Shown here: positions 1 to 7,182 of the stretch, one piece after another
Position numbering within the stretch: position 1 is the stretch's first letter
How the letters are laid out: each line of letters opens with the position of its first letter
From: JACKGS01 sp964448015
Lineage (GTDB): Bacteria; Patescibacteriota; Saccharimonadia; Saccharimonadales; UBA7683
Length of the DNA stretch: 18,194 nucleotides
Direction of reading: 5' to 3'
Assembly (NCBI GenBank): GCA_964448015.1
Contig: CAYUUV010000019.1
Location: forward strand, 1 to 18,194
Position numbers and translations under genes: made by a program
The notes under the pieces: model-generated
Databases searched by the model: none
What the model was told of the DNA's origin: nothing
Seen by the model: the letters and a program-made list of their open reading frames with translations, nothing else

Positions 1-20
1 ACTGTCACTGCAATTTTCAA

Positions 21-48
21 AAATCACCGAGTATCTTTCGGGTGATTT
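21..48. terminator. Hairpin, probable terminator of an upstream gene
   Basis: AAATCACC (21-28) pairs with GGTGATTT (41-48), and the stem can extend by two more pairs with one bulged G. The T run is short on the + strand but better on the - strand. It lies in a gene-free stretch before the first promoter, so it most likely ends whatever lies to the left of the window. Confidence 0.45.
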
Positions 49-113
49 GAAGGTAAATCTAGTTTCGTTATTCGGGTATAGCATGTAACCTATGCATGTC
101 TATGATTGCGAGC

Positions 114-122
114 TGCTATAAT
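114..122 (+). promoter_or_regulatory. Extended -10 promoter for the LssY_C gene
   Basis: TGCTATAAT is a perfect TATAAT box (117-122) preceded by the extended TGn element. No good -35 box is visible at 16-18 bp upstream, which extended -10 promoters tolerate. Transcription would start near 129, leaving a leader of about 11 nt that holds the AGAGGA ribosome-binding site (131-136). Confidence 0.6.
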
Positions 123-139
123 AACGTATAAGAGGAACT

Positions 140-982
140 ATGCCAGAGTTTGGAAAAGCAATGATGCAGTATATAAAGCAGCCGTGGCGGTTGGCGGTGC
201 CGCTCAAGCGGCTAGGCTTCTTTGTGTTGCTGCTTGGCTTGGCGGCGATCGGCTATTACTGGGCAATTCAGAATGTTCGGGTTGGCGATAAGGTTATTGT
301 GAGCGGTATCGTTTTCTGGTTGGCAACGGCGTATTATGTGCTGCCGCGGGTCCATCGCTTTCTCAGTAATATTTATCTACCCAACTATTTTATCGGCAGG
401 GCGCGAACAGCCGATGGTCTGCTGGCGGATCCAGTGAATCTTGCGCTACGGGGTACTAAGCAACAATTGGTTGAGGCGATGCATAAAGCGGGCTGGCACG
501 AGGCTGATCCGATTACACTGCAAACAAGTTGGCGAACAATCACCGCAACACTGCGGCGCCACAGTTATCCAAATGCACCGGTCAGTGACCTGTTCGTGTT
601 TGATAGAAAGCAGAATCTTGCCTTTCAAAAAGAGGTAGATGGCAACCCAGCAAAGCGGCATCACGTACGGTTTTGGCACGTTGAAAAAGAGGTCTACCTT
701 CCAGGTGGCTACAATGTTGATTGGGTGGCGGCGGCAACCTATGATGATGCGGTCGGGTTCTCATTATTTACGCTACAAGTTACCCATAGTATTGATGGCG
801 ATGTCGATGCGGAGCGTGACTTTCTGGTAGAAACGCTGGAGCGGGCAAAAACTACCAACAACGTCCAGCGCATTGCATATTTCTTTCCGGAATACACGCA
901 TCGTAATGGTGGTGGGCATAAATATTTTACCGATGGTTCAATGGTGATACTCGATCTTGGGAAGAAGTCGACCCGTGATTAG
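140..982 (+). CDS. LssY C-terminal domain membrane protein
   Basis: This 280-residue protein has two N-terminal membrane segments (about residues 27-43 and 52-69) and then a soluble domain that I recognise as LssY_C. Family hallmarks are DPVNLALRGTKQQLVEAMHKAGW (about residues 97-119, given here only as a marker of position by its key residues D97, N100, G105 and W119), then a run of FQKEVDGNPAKRHHVRFWH type, a THSIDGDVDAERDF run, and an N-terminal-to-C-terminal order matching the family. The biochemical role of LssY_C is not known; in other bacteria it is found with membrane PAP2-type phosphatases, but no PAP2 domain is present here. The start is supported by AGAGGA four bases upstream. The 3' end overlaps holA, suggesting co-transcription and translational coupling. 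The membrane location is confident; the function is unknown. Confidence 0.82.
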   Translation: MPEFGKAMMQYIKQPWRLAVPLKRLGFFVLLLGLAAIGYYWAIQNVRVGDKVIVSGIVFWLATAYYVLPRVHRFLSNIYLPNYFIGRARTADGLLADPVNLALRGTKQQLVEAMHKAGWHEADPITLQTSWRTITATLRRHSYPNAPVSDLFVFDRKQNLAFQKEVDGNPAKRHHVRFWHVEKEVYLPGGYNVDWVAAATYDDAVGFSLFTLQVTHSIDGDVDAERDFLVETLERAKTTNNVQRIAYFFPEYTHRNGGGHKYFTDGSMVILDLGKKSTRD

Positions 983-1889
983 TGTTTTAACGGGTTTAAA
1001 TCACGCCAGAATTATGCAAGAAGTTGCGAAGTTGAAGAAAGAATTTATTCAAGATTTCGGTGAAGCGGGCCTTGAAGTTCTTCAGGCTGATCAACTGGAG
1101 CCTGAGCAATTAACGGCGCGTCTTACTGGGGTTTCGCTGTTTGCACAGCACAAATTGATTATTATTAAAAATCTGAGCGTAGCCAAAGATTTGAGTGATC
1201 AGTTTCTTGCCATTGCTCCTCAGGTTCCAGAAGAGATTCACGTGGTACTGGTCGAAGAGCTTATTGATAAAAGAACAGCCTTTTACAAGGCGCTCAAAAA
1301 GCATTTTACCGTCACCGAGTATGGCGAGCTGGCAGAGCACGAGTTATTGCAATGGATTCAGCAGGCTGTACAGCAGGGTGGAGGTTCGATCAACGTGGCA
1401 GAAGCACGCTTGCTGATGCGCCACAGCGGCGGTAATCAGACGCATTTGCAGCATGAGATCGACAAACTGGTTGCCTACCAACCTCAGATTACGCAGGAGA
1501 CTATTGAGCTATTGGTAGAAAAGCAGCCGGAAGAAACAGTTTTTCAGTTGCTTGATGCCAGTCTTTCGGGTCGTACAGAGCAAGCACTCACTATTTTAGA
1601 AAGCCTCGAGCGTGCTCACGAAGATCCGTTTGCGGTAGCTAATATGTTAATTTGGCAAGCGCATATTGTGGCCATCACCCATGCGGGGCGGGGAAAGCAA
1701 GCAAGTGAGATCGCCAAAGACACTAAGCTGAACTCATATGTTGTACAGAAGTCTCAAGGTCTTGCCAGTCGGCTCAGCCCGCAAAAATTACGGCAGATTA
1801 TCAAGAGTGTGGCGGATATGGATATCAAGCTGAAATCGACTACCAGTAGCCCCTGGCGACTACTGGAGCAAACGATTCTTTCATTCTAA
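975..1889 (+). CDS. holA: DNA polymerase III subunit delta
   Basis: This is the delta subunit of the clamp loader, the AAA+-fold protein that opens the beta sliding clamp during replication. The N-terminus VISVLTGLN, the GGNQTHLQHEIDKLVAY helix in the middle, and the PWRLLEQTIL end are typical, and the ~304-aa length fits the family. I place the start at GTG 975, which overlaps the previous stop by 8 bp (GTGATTAG) and gives the usual short hydrophobic N-terminus. A TTG at 957 would add six residues with no better ribosome-binding site. Delta normally lacks a working Walker A motif, as here. It converges on rpsT; holA next to rpsT is a common arrangement in Gram-positive and related genomes. 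Coupled to the upstream LssY_C gene. Confidence 0.9.
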   Translation: MISVLTGLNHARIMQEVAKLKKEFIQDFGEAGLEVLQADQLEPEQLTARLTGVSLFAQHKLIIIKNLSVAKDLSDQFLAIAPQVPEEIHVVLVEELIDKRTAFYKALKKHFTVTEYGELAEHELLQWIQQAVQQGGGSINVAEARLLMRHSGGNQTHLQHEIDKLVAYQPQITQETIELLVEKQPEETVFQLLDASLSGRTEQALTILESLERAHEDPFAVANMLIWQAHIVAITHAGRGKQASEIAKDTKLNSYVVQKSQGLASRLSPQKLRQIIKSVADMDIKLKSTTSSPWRLLEQTILSF

Positions 1890-1913
1890 TTGCTGGAAGG
1901 ATAGTGCTACTAA

Positions 1914-1939
1914 AAAATCCCGAGTAATTTCGGGATTTT
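1914..1939. terminator. Bidirectional terminator between holA and rpsT
   Basis: AAAATCCCGA (1914-1923) and TCGGGATTTT (1930-1939) form a perfect 10-bp stem with a 6-nt loop. A and T tracts flank the GC core on both strands, so it can end holA rightward and rpsT leftward. Confidence 0.85.
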
Positions 1940-1957
1940 AAGTTGCGCGCAAGAAAA

Positions 1958-2353
1958 TTATTTCTTAGCTGGAGCTTTCTTGGCAGTAGTAGTCTTCTTG
2001 GCTGCAGGTTTCTTAGCCGGAGCAGCCTTTTTGGGAGCAGCTTTAGCGGCGGCTTTCGGTGTAGCTTTCTTGGCTGCTGGGGCTGGCTTTGCGCCAATGG
2101 CTTTGACCTCTGCAGTGAGTCGACTCATTTTGCGAGCGGCAGCATTCTTCTTGATAAGATTCTTTTTTACTGCCGTATCAAGGTTGCCTTGTACTTTCTT
2201 CAGTGCCTCGGCGGCCTTTTTGGTATCTTTGGCTTCAATTGCGGCACTTAAAATTTTCAATTCAGCACGAAGTGAGCGTTTCGTAGTTTGATTACGCGCT
2301 TTTCGCTTTGCGGTTTGTCGCATTCGCTTGATTGCAGATTTGATAATTGGCAT
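1958..2353 (-). CDS. rpsT: 30S ribosomal protein S20 with a long basic tail
   Basis: S20 is a primary 16S rRNA-binding protein of the small subunit. Residues 1-88 match the family: MPIIKSAIKRMRQTAKRKAR, then helices ending in KKNAAARKMSRLTAEV. Usual S20 is about 85-90 residues; this one has 131. The extra 43 residues (about 89-131) are almost only Ala, Lys, Pro and Thr with repeated PAKK/AAKK units, like histone H1 tails. The start is fixed by an AAGGAG ribosome-binding site about 9 nt upstream. The gene is transcribed leftward, away from the DHH-like gene and towards holA. Sense codons continue cleanly through the tail, so it is unlikely to be a readthrough artefact. Confidence 0.93.
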   Translation of the reverse strand: MPIIKSAIKRMRQTAKRKARNQTTKRSLRAELKILSAAIEAKDTKKAAEALKKVQGNLDTAVKKNLIKKNAAARKMSRLTAEVKAIGAKPAPAAKKATPKAAAKAAPKKAAPAKKPAAKKTTTAKKAPAKK

Positions 2354-2367
2354 GTAGACGATTCTCC

Positions 2368-2391
2368 TTCATTCTGAGCTCTGTCGAAGAG
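2368..2391 (-). repeat. Short dispersed-repeat-like element in the rpsT leader
   Basis: Read leftward, this holds CTTCGACAGAGCTCAGAATG, immediately before the rpsT ribosome-binding site. A related sequence, CTCTCGACAAGCTCGAGATG (13071-13090), sits just before the rpsO ribosome-binding site. The form (TCGACA, AGCTC, ATGA) resembles short intergenic repeats common in many bacterial genomes, but only these two are seen here. Confidence 0.45.
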
Positions 2392-2446
2392 TTGTACCTT
2401 CGCGGCTGCAGGTCTCTTAATAACTTTTTTATCAGTCTGGTAGGCA

Positions 2447-2475
2447 AGTATACCGCAAACAGATGAATTGGTAAA
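2447..2475 (-). promoter_or_regulatory. Promoter for rpsT
   Basis: On the minus strand the -35 box is TTTACC (2475-2470) and the -10 box is TATACT (2452-2447), with a 17-bp spacer. The transcript would start near 2440 and give a leader of about 87 nt carrying the short repeat and the ribosome-binding site. Confidence 0.6.
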
Positions 2476-2498
2476 GTCCCTGATCTGTAAATATGTTG

Positions 2499-2526
2499 TT
2501 GACAAGTGATGAAATAAGATTATACT
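2499..2526 (+). promoter_or_regulatory. Sigma70-type promoter for the DHH-like gene
   Basis: TTGACA (2499-2504) is a perfect -35 box and TATACT (2521-2526) a good -10 box, with a 16-bp spacer. Because the promoter lies downstream of an in-frame ATG at 2493, that ATG cannot be the start. Transcription would begin near 2533. Confidence 0.75.
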
Positions 2527-2564
2527 GTTTATGTATACCACTAAAAAATAAAAACGGTACAAAT

Positions 2565-4619
2565 ATGGATCCACAAACTCAAGATCAAGTTTCGGTAGCA
2601 GCAGATGTCCCAGCCGAGCAGCCTGCTTCTGTTGATAACACTGTACAACAGGTCGCAGACAAGCTCTCGACAAGTAAAAATGTTTTGGTGACGGTGGGTA
2701 CCAACCCGAGTGTTGATGAATTGGCATCAGCGCTTGGTTTAACAATGCTGCTCAATAAACTTTCTAAGCATGTTACGGCGGTGTTTAGCGGTAAAATTCC
2801 TTCGGCCATGGAATTTTTGGATCCACAGACAACGTTTGAAGATAACGTCGATTCCTTGCGAGATTTCATTATCGCGCTTGATAAAGAAAAGGCCGACAAA
2901 TTGCGATATAAAGTTGAAGACGATGTCGTAAAAATCTTCATTACTCCTTATCAGACAGTTATTACCGAAAAAGATCTTGAATTTAGCCAAGGTGATTTTA
3001 ATGTTGACGTGGTAGTGGCGCTCGGCGTCCAAAAACGCGAGGCACTGGATGCGGCCATTTTGGCTCATGGCAGAATCTTACATGATGCAGAGGTGATTAC
3101 CATTACTGCTCAGCTCAAAAGCAATCTCGGATCCATTGACTGGTGTGAAGAAGGGGTGAGCTCAATTGCTGAGATGCTCGTTCGTTTAAGTGCAGTTTTG
3201 GGCGAAGATTTAATTGATGAACAGATCGGTACCGCACTCTTAACCGGTATCGTGGCTGAAACCAACCGTTTCTCCAATGAAAAAACCTCGCCAGCGGTTA
3301 TGACCATTGCTGCTCAATTAATGGCTCGCGGGGCTAATCAACAGCTGATTGCTACGAATTTACGTCAAGAAGGTATGATCAGCGAATCTATCCGTACGAA
3401 AGATACCACAAAAGCACCATCCTCAGATGATAATGGTGAAATGGTGCTGAATCATGCAAAAGATGATCGCGGTACTTCTGAAAGTAAAAAACAGCCTAAT
3501 AATCAGAAGAAGCCCGCTGAAAACCAGAATCAGAAGCAACCAAAACAGCCGCTAAAAGACGGTAATGCACCAAAGCCGGTTAATGCTGACCAACAAGCTC
3601 AATCTAAGCCAGCTCGTCCGCCTGAGCCGCCACGGGTAACTGAGACAGAACCTGTTCCACTGCCTAAGCCTGCCACCGCTGAAGGCGTGTCAGCCCATAA
3701 ACCGAAAGTCATTGAACCATTGCCGGATTCCGTAGCGGTGATCCCTGAGCCTGTTAGTGCACCGCAACAGCCAGCTCAAGAAGTGCTGCCCGTAATTCAG
3801 CCAGTTAAATCGGCCAGTATCACCGAGCCGCCGCAATTTGGGGGTACACTCAATGCCACGGTCGACTCCGGGGTTGATTCAGGTGATATTGCAATCGATC
3901 CACTCAGTAACAGTGGGGAATCACCATTGTTTGAACATGCTGATACCGCTGAAGCAGCAGCAAATACCGATGCGTTAGAAGAAGCCCGCCGAGCAGTTGA
4001 GATGGCAGCTTTTGAGCCGGCACCCGTATCAGCACCAGCACCTGTCGCTCCGTCGATGCAGGATTCTCTCCAGCCAGTCATGAACCCAGCAGTAGACACA
4101 ACGGTTGCCCAAACTCAAAGCGCATCGCCTCCGCCACTCGCAAGTGTTATGAATCAAAATTCCAGCCCAGTTGACGACTTTATGCAGCCGCATGTCGCAA
4201 CAGATTTTGCCGCTGCTTCTATGAATACAACCAACGTAGCTACGCCACCACTGCCAAGTGAGTCACCGCAACCACCTGGATTGCCACCACTACCACCACT
4301 ACCAGGCGGTGGAGCGTTTGATGGTTTACCACCCCTTCCACCATTGCCAGGCGGTGCGGTAGATCAAGCTGCGATTCCTCAGCCACAGATTAACCCTGCT
4401 TTTATGACAGATATGAACCAAAGTCAGAATCATCTTACCGAACAAGGCCAGCAGCTAACCGACCAGTATGCGCAGCGCGAAACGGTTCGACAAGAAAAAA
4501 TTGAAACACTTGGTCAGCAATACGACAGCGCGGTTGAAAAAAATCGTGAACTGCAGGGTCTGCCACCCGTCAATGACCACACAACCTTCCCACTACCTCC
4601 ACCCCCACAAGCTCAGTAA
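2565..4619 (+). CDS. DHH-like (NrnA-type) protein with degenerate active site and proline-rich tail
   Basis: The 684-residue protein has a DHH phosphoesterase-like N-terminal part (about residues 30-270). Family landmarks are NLGSIDWCEEGVSSIAEMLV (187-206) and LLTGIVAETNRFSNEKT (225-241), which correspond to the AaStaE and tGi-DTg-F motifs of NrnA-type oligoribonucleases. Key metal ligands appear lost: the usual HxxPDxDxxGS reads GTNPSVDELAS (45-55), the DHH position has no DHH, and the DTG position reads ETN (232-234). I infer a nonhydrolytic or altered activity. Residues 280-684 are low complexity, rich in Pro, Gln, Ala and Glu, with two copies of LPPLPPLPGG (573-582 and 588-597) and a short helical Q/E/K-rich stretch near the end. 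No signal peptide is seen. Start ATG 2565 is chosen because the promoter lies just upstream; the ribosome-binding site is weak. Confidence 0.75.
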   Translation: MDPQTQDQVSVAADVPAEQPASVDNTVQQVADKLSTSKNVLVTVGTNPSVDELASALGLTMLLNKLSKHVTAVFSGKIPSAMEFLDPQTTFEDNVDSLRDFIIALDKEKADKLRYKVEDDVVKIFITPYQTVITEKDLEFSQGDFNVDVVVALGVQKREALDAAILAHGRILHDAEVITITAQLKSNLGSIDWCEEGVSSIAEMLVRLSAVLGEDLIDEQIGTALLTGIVAETNRFSNEKTSPAVMTIAAQLMARGANQQLIATNLRQEGMISESIRTKDTTKAPSSDDNGEMVLNHAKDDRGTSESKKQPNNQKKPAENQNQKQPKQPLKDGNAPKPVNADQQAQSKPARPPEPPRVTETEPVPLPKPATAEGVSAHKPKVIEPLPDSVAVIPEPVSAPQQPAQEVLPVIQPVKSASITEPPQFGGTLNATVDSGVDSGDIAIDPLSNSGESPLFEHADTAEAAANTDALEEARRAVEMAAFEPAPVSAPAPVAPSMQDSLQPVMNPAVDTTVAQTQSASPPPLASVMNQNSSPVDDFMQPHVATDFAAASMNTTNVATPPLPSESPQPPGLPPLPPLPGGGAFDGLPPLPPLPGGAVDQAAIPQPQINPAFMTDMNQSQNHLTEQGQQLTDQYAQRETVRQEKIETLGQQYDSAVEKNRELQGLPPVNDHTTFPLPPPPQAQ

Positions 4620-4642
4620 TACCATCGTGCTAGCACCTCAGG

Positions 4643-4648
4643 TATAAT
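4643..4648 (+). promoter_or_regulatory. -10 box immediately before truB
   Basis: A perfect TATAAT ends eight bases before the truB ATG at 4657. Transcription starting at the usual distance would begin at about 4655-4657, giving a leaderless or nearly leaderless message. No convincing -35 box is seen. The GGGAGG at 4649-4654 is only two bases from the ATG, too close for a normal ribosome-binding site. Confidence 0.5.
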
Positions 4649-4656
4649 GGGAGGTA

Positions 4657-5508
4657 ATGGATGAAATTTTACTGATCGACAAGCCAGCTGGTTGGACCAG
4701 TTTTGATGTGGTGGCAAAGATCCGTGGGAAAATCCGTGCTGAATATACTGCAAAAGGTGAAAAACCAACCAAACGTCAACTGCGTGTGGGCCACGCTGGA
4801 ACACTTGATCCATTTGCCACCGGTTTGCTGATTATTTTACTCGGTGATGCGTGCAAAAAGGCAGGTGAGTTCTTGAAGCTTGATAAAACCTACGAATTTA
4901 CGGCAAAACTGGGCGAGGTGAGTACGACGGGTGACCCGGAGGGGGGCATTACGCCGTATGGCGTAATGAGTAGCAAGAATCAAGAAGTAAGTAGCAAGGA
5001 GGACTTTGTCATTCCCGCGGCCTGTCCACCGAAGCCTTTCTCCATCGCTAAAGCTACGGCGGGCAGATGGCGAAGGGGGAAGGCGGGAATCCAGTCTGGT
5101 AAATTTGAGCGTCGCGAGTCAGTATCCATTCCAGATTCCAAATTCCAACCTCCAACCTCCAGCGAAGTACTGCAAGTACTCAAATCACTCACCGGTGAAA
5201 TCACCCAAACCCCGCCCGCGTTTTCAGCCATTAAAATTGATGGCCAACGCGCCTACAAATTAGCGCGAGAAGGCAAGCAAGTCGAGATTCCATCCCGTCA
5301 GGTGAAGATCAGCCGACTTGAGCTCCTTTCCTACGAATATCCTTACATAAAATGTGTCTGTGATGTCAGCAGCGGCACCTACATCCGCTCTTTAGTAGAA
5401 GATATCGGTAAAGCCCTCAACACCGGCGCCTACTGTACCCAGCTTCGCCGCACCCGAATTGACAATTTCCAGATTGAAAAAGCACAAAATATTGACAAAG
5501 TAATATAA
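4657..5508 (+). CDS. truB: tRNA pseudouridine(55) synthase, with a large insertion
   Basis: TruB converts U55 to pseudouridine in the T loop of tRNAs. The catalytic core is intact: LLIDKPAGWTSFDVV at the N-terminus, GHAGTLDPFATGLL with catalytic Asp51, KTYEFTAKLG (77-86), TPPAFSAIKIDGQRAYKLAR (185-204), and SSGTYIRSLVEDIG (238-251). The 283 residues end soon after the core, so no PUA domain is present. Between GDPEG (92-96) and the helix before LTGEI (178-182), the protein carries roughly 60 more residues than E. coli TruB. That stretch, about residues 97-169, is Ser/Lys/Pro-rich and is encoded by repeat-like DNA (see separate entries). The frame is kept, so the enzyme may still work if the insert loops out. 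It starts 37 bases after the previous gene with its own -10 box. Confidence 0.9.
   Translation: MDEILLIDKPAGWTSFDVVAKIRGKIRAEYTAKGEKPTKRQLRVGHAGTLDPFATGLLIILLGDACKKAGEFLKLDKTYEFTAKLGEVSTTGDPEGGITPYGVMSSKNQEVSSKEDFVIPAACPPKPFSIAKATAGRWRRGKAGIQSGKFERRESVSIPDSKFQPPTSSEVLQVLKSLTGEITQTPPAFSAIKIDGQRAYKLAREGKQVEIPSRQVKISRLELLSYEYPYIKCVCDVSSGTYIRSLVEDIGKALNTGAYCTQLRRTRIDNFQIEKAQNIDKVI
4947..4968. repeat. Perfect 9-bp hairpin inside truB
   Basis: CATTACGCC (4947-4955) and GGCGTAATG (4960-4968) are exact reverse complements separated by GTAT. It lies at the left edge of the extra segment of truB, a position where coding sequence normally would not form such a structure. Confidence 0.7.
4971..4998 (+). 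repeat. TAGCAAG direct repeats in truB insert
   Basis: Two copies of TAGCAAG (4971-4977 and 4992-4998) flank ATCAAGAAGTAAG-like sequence. This A/G-rich repetitive style is unlike the flanking truB codons and resembles simple intergenic repeats. Confidence 0.5.
5008..5092 (+). repeat. REP/MITE-like dispersed repeat, copy 1 (inside truB)
   Basis: This ~85-bp element is bounded by inverted ATTCCCGC (5011-5018) and GCGGGAAT (5083-5090). Its first 64 bases (5008-5071) match the reverse complement of 13562-13625 with six differences by hand alignment. It contains TGTCCACCGAAGCC and CGCTAAAGCTACGGCGG blocks. It is read in frame as part of truB. No transposase is nearby; mobilisation in trans is inferred only. 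Confidence 0.8.
5126..5162 (+). repeat. Tandem ATTCCA / ACCTCCA repeats in truB insert
   Basis: The stretch has ATTCCA three times and ACCTCCA twice. It encodes the odd run IPDSKFQPPTSS and marks the right edge of the extra segment; typical TruB sequence resumes right after it. Confidence 0.55.
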
Positions 5509-5521
5509 ATTATGATATTAT
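5492..5521 (+). promoter_or_regulatory. Promoter for the kinase-fold gene
   Basis: TTGACA (5492-5497) and TATTAT (5516-5521) are separated by 18 bp, with an extended TGn at 5513-5515. The -35 box lies within the last codons of truB. Transcription would start about 12 bases before the ATG at 5540. Confidence 0.65.
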
Positions 5522-5539
5522 TACTTCATAAGGTATGAA

Positions 5540-6544
5540 ATGTCAGAACAATTAACTGTAATATCGTCTGGAGAAAGTCCATCTACTACATCTGCGCTTG
5601 ATTTGGATATCGTTGGAGCTATAAAAGCGAAGCCGAGGACAGTACTCCAAGCGCAGTTGGCTACATATGCAAATAGGGATGTTGCATATAACGATCAGTC
5701 ATCTATTGATAAGAAGAATCGCCTGCTAACGACCTTGTCCGAGGACGGCACTGGCGTTGGTAGCAATGATGAATATGATGAGTATCTTGCATTTATGCGA
5801 GAGGTAGGTGGTAATAGTAGGAGTGAGGTTATTCAAGATCGCGTTAAGATACTAGAGGCTTACGGTCAGTTTCAACCAGTCGTCGATATCTTACTCCGAG
5901 ACCTAAAAGATAGTGAAGCAACAGAACGACCAGACTTTTTGGGTAAAGGTAGGGATTCCAAAGCCTTTAAGATTGAAAAAGACGGAAAGCAGTATGCCGT
6001 GAGAGTACCGCATGAGTATGGCTCTAAAGCCGTGGCCATTGATGAACATGTCGCAGCTGCGGTCTTAAGTCGAGAGATGAGTGGTCTGGAGCAGTTGGTT
6101 GCTGCATCATATGAGTCGGGCGTTACGATATCGGAACTTATGGCCGGCAAAGAGGTGGCCGCACTATCTTTAGAAGAGATAAGAGGTATAACGCAAGAGC
6201 AAATAAACGACTTAATTGATCTTCTAAAGGTAGCTCATAAAAAGGGCATCTCTATAGATCCTAGTCCGGAGAATCTTTTTTATGATAAACAAAAAGGTTT
6301 TGGAGTTATAGACAGCAATTCATTCGAGGCCAGGGGGTATGATCCAAGTCAGCAGAGTCTTGGTGATGTAATAGGAGTGGTTGCACAGGTGTTCGTTCAC
6401 TCTGCACTTGAGAGCGTGATAGAGACCAAGCCTGATCAATTGGAACTGGCAAAGACGTATAAGGCTTTCTTTGAGAAATTTACTCGGGCAATTGAGGAAA
6501 AATTGGATGATGCAGATCAAAAGAGTGCTCTGGTGCGAGTCTAA
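5540..6544 (+). CDS. Protein-kinase/APH-fold protein, orphan
   Basis: The 334-residue soluble protein has a ~130-residue N-terminal region I do not recognise, followed by a kinase-like fold. FLGKGRDSKAFKI (133-145) looks like a glycine-rich loop, and QYAVRVP (151-157) like the beta-3 strand, but with Arg where the ATP-binding Lys is expected. AHKKGISIDPSPENLFYD (232-249) resembles the catalytic loop with Asp240 and Asn245, and FGVIDSN (254-260) the metal-binding Asp258. The substrate cannot be told from sequence; aminoglycoside, small-molecule or protein phosphorylation, or a pseudokinase, are all possible. The start has AAGG six bases upstream and its own promoter. It ends 31 bp before the end of the convergent NUDIX gene. 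Confidence 0.7.
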   Translation: MSEQLTVISSGESPSTTSALDLDIVGAIKAKPRTVLQAQLATYANRDVAYNDQSSIDKKNRLLTTLSEDGTGVGSNDEYDEYLAFMREVGGNSRSEVIQDRVKILEAYGQFQPVVDILLRDLKDSEATERPDFLGKGRDSKAFKIEKDGKQYAVRVPHEYGSKAVAIDEHVAAAVLSREMSGLEQLVAASYESGVTISELMAGKEVAALSLEEIRGITQEQINDLIDLLKVAHKKGISIDPSPENLFYDKQKGFGVIDSNSFEARGYDPSQQSLGDVIGVVAQVFVHSALESVIETKPDQLELAKTYKAFFEKFTRAIEEKLDDADQKSALVRV

Positions 6545-6551
6545 ATGTTGC

Positions 6552-6578
6552 TTCGGGAAACTGATCACCGAATTATTA
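6552..6578. terminator. Weak hairpin between convergent genes
   Basis: TTCGG (6552-6556) pairs with CCGAA (6568-6572) around an 11-nt loop, followed by TTATTA. It is short but lies between two convergent stops, so it may end one or both transcripts. Confidence 0.3.
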
Positions 6579-7025
6579 TAAGTGTGTAAATAGTACAGCA
6601 GGGTAATTCTGTGTAATGTGTGACGAAATATCAGTTTGCTGAAGGTCGGCAGGGAGCAGGTTAGCCTCTTTGGGGTCAACAAATCCATACTGGGCGATTT
6701 CTCGTTCACCATGAGTAGTTTTTGAGAGGTCGACATTCCGGTAAGCTTCAGAGTTTTTGATATGAAAGAAGAATTCGAGTTGTTCAGAGTCTTCATTTTC
6801 AGTATATTGCTGAATGAATAAAAGATTGCCAATTTCTGGGGCAATACCAGTTTCTTCAATCATTTCACGCTGAAGCGCAGTCATTAAATCTTCGCCGTCG
6901 TCCACACCGCCACCAGGAGTGCACCACCAATCACCACCTTTTTGCAGGGTTTTATGAAGTTGCTGCGCAAATACTTTATTGCCATCCAGGATGATCCCAC
7001 GAACCGTAATTCTTCGCTTATACAT
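6576..7025 (-). CDS. NUDIX hydrolase
   Basis: NUDIX enzymes hydrolyse nucleoside diphosphates linked to another group and often clean up damaged or surplus nucleotides. The full signature Gx5Ex7REUxEExGU is present at residues 39-61, from G39 through E45, R53-E54 and E57-E58 to G60-I61. The preceding WWCTPGGG is typical of MutT/ADP-ribose-type members. The 149-residue length is normal. I start at ATG 7025 (MYKRRITV) because a strong GGAGG lies at 7031-7035; a TTG at 7037 overlaps that site and would add four residues. The substrate cannot be assigned from the motif. It has its own promoter. Confidence 0.88.
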   Translation of the reverse strand: MYKRRITVRGIILDGNKVFAQQLHKTLQKGGDWWCTPGGGVDDGEDLMTALQREMIEETGIAPEIGNLLFIQQYTENEDSEQLEFFFHIKNSEAYRNVDLSKTTHGEREIAQYGFVDPKEANLLPADLQQTDISSHITQNYPAVLFTHL

Positions 7026-7098
7026 ACTTTCCTCCAAATTGTATTAATGAGTGTGTCAGTGGTTTCTCTTTAATGAGAGACGTGACGTTGTATCCAGT

Positions 7099-7107
7099 AG
7101 TATAGCA
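7099..7107 (-). promoter_or_regulatory. Extended -10 promoter for the NUDIX gene
   Basis: On the minus strand TGCTATACT reads as an extended -10 element, with TATACT at 7104-7099. The -35 region is poor. The leader is about 65 nt and includes a small TCTCT/AGAGA hairpin near 7066-7082. Confidence 0.5.
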
Positions 7108-7182
7108 GAGAGTAATAAATTGCATAACGATACTATTTTCGTACGAGTACGACAACAACACAGATTACAATTAACAAACTAG

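Noticed and set aside
1943..2291. Open frames on the + strand opposite rpsT rich in Ala/Phe/Leu
   Set aside because: They are the antisense of the S20 tail codons; no ribosome-binding site and no family resemblance.
2493..2564. Earlier ATG (2493) for the DHH-like gene
   Set aside because: It lies upstream of the -35 and -10 boxes, so it would not be in the message.
4281..4360. Possible CRISPR-like repetition
   Set aside because: It is a coding repeat of LPPLPPLPGG, only two copies, with no spacers.
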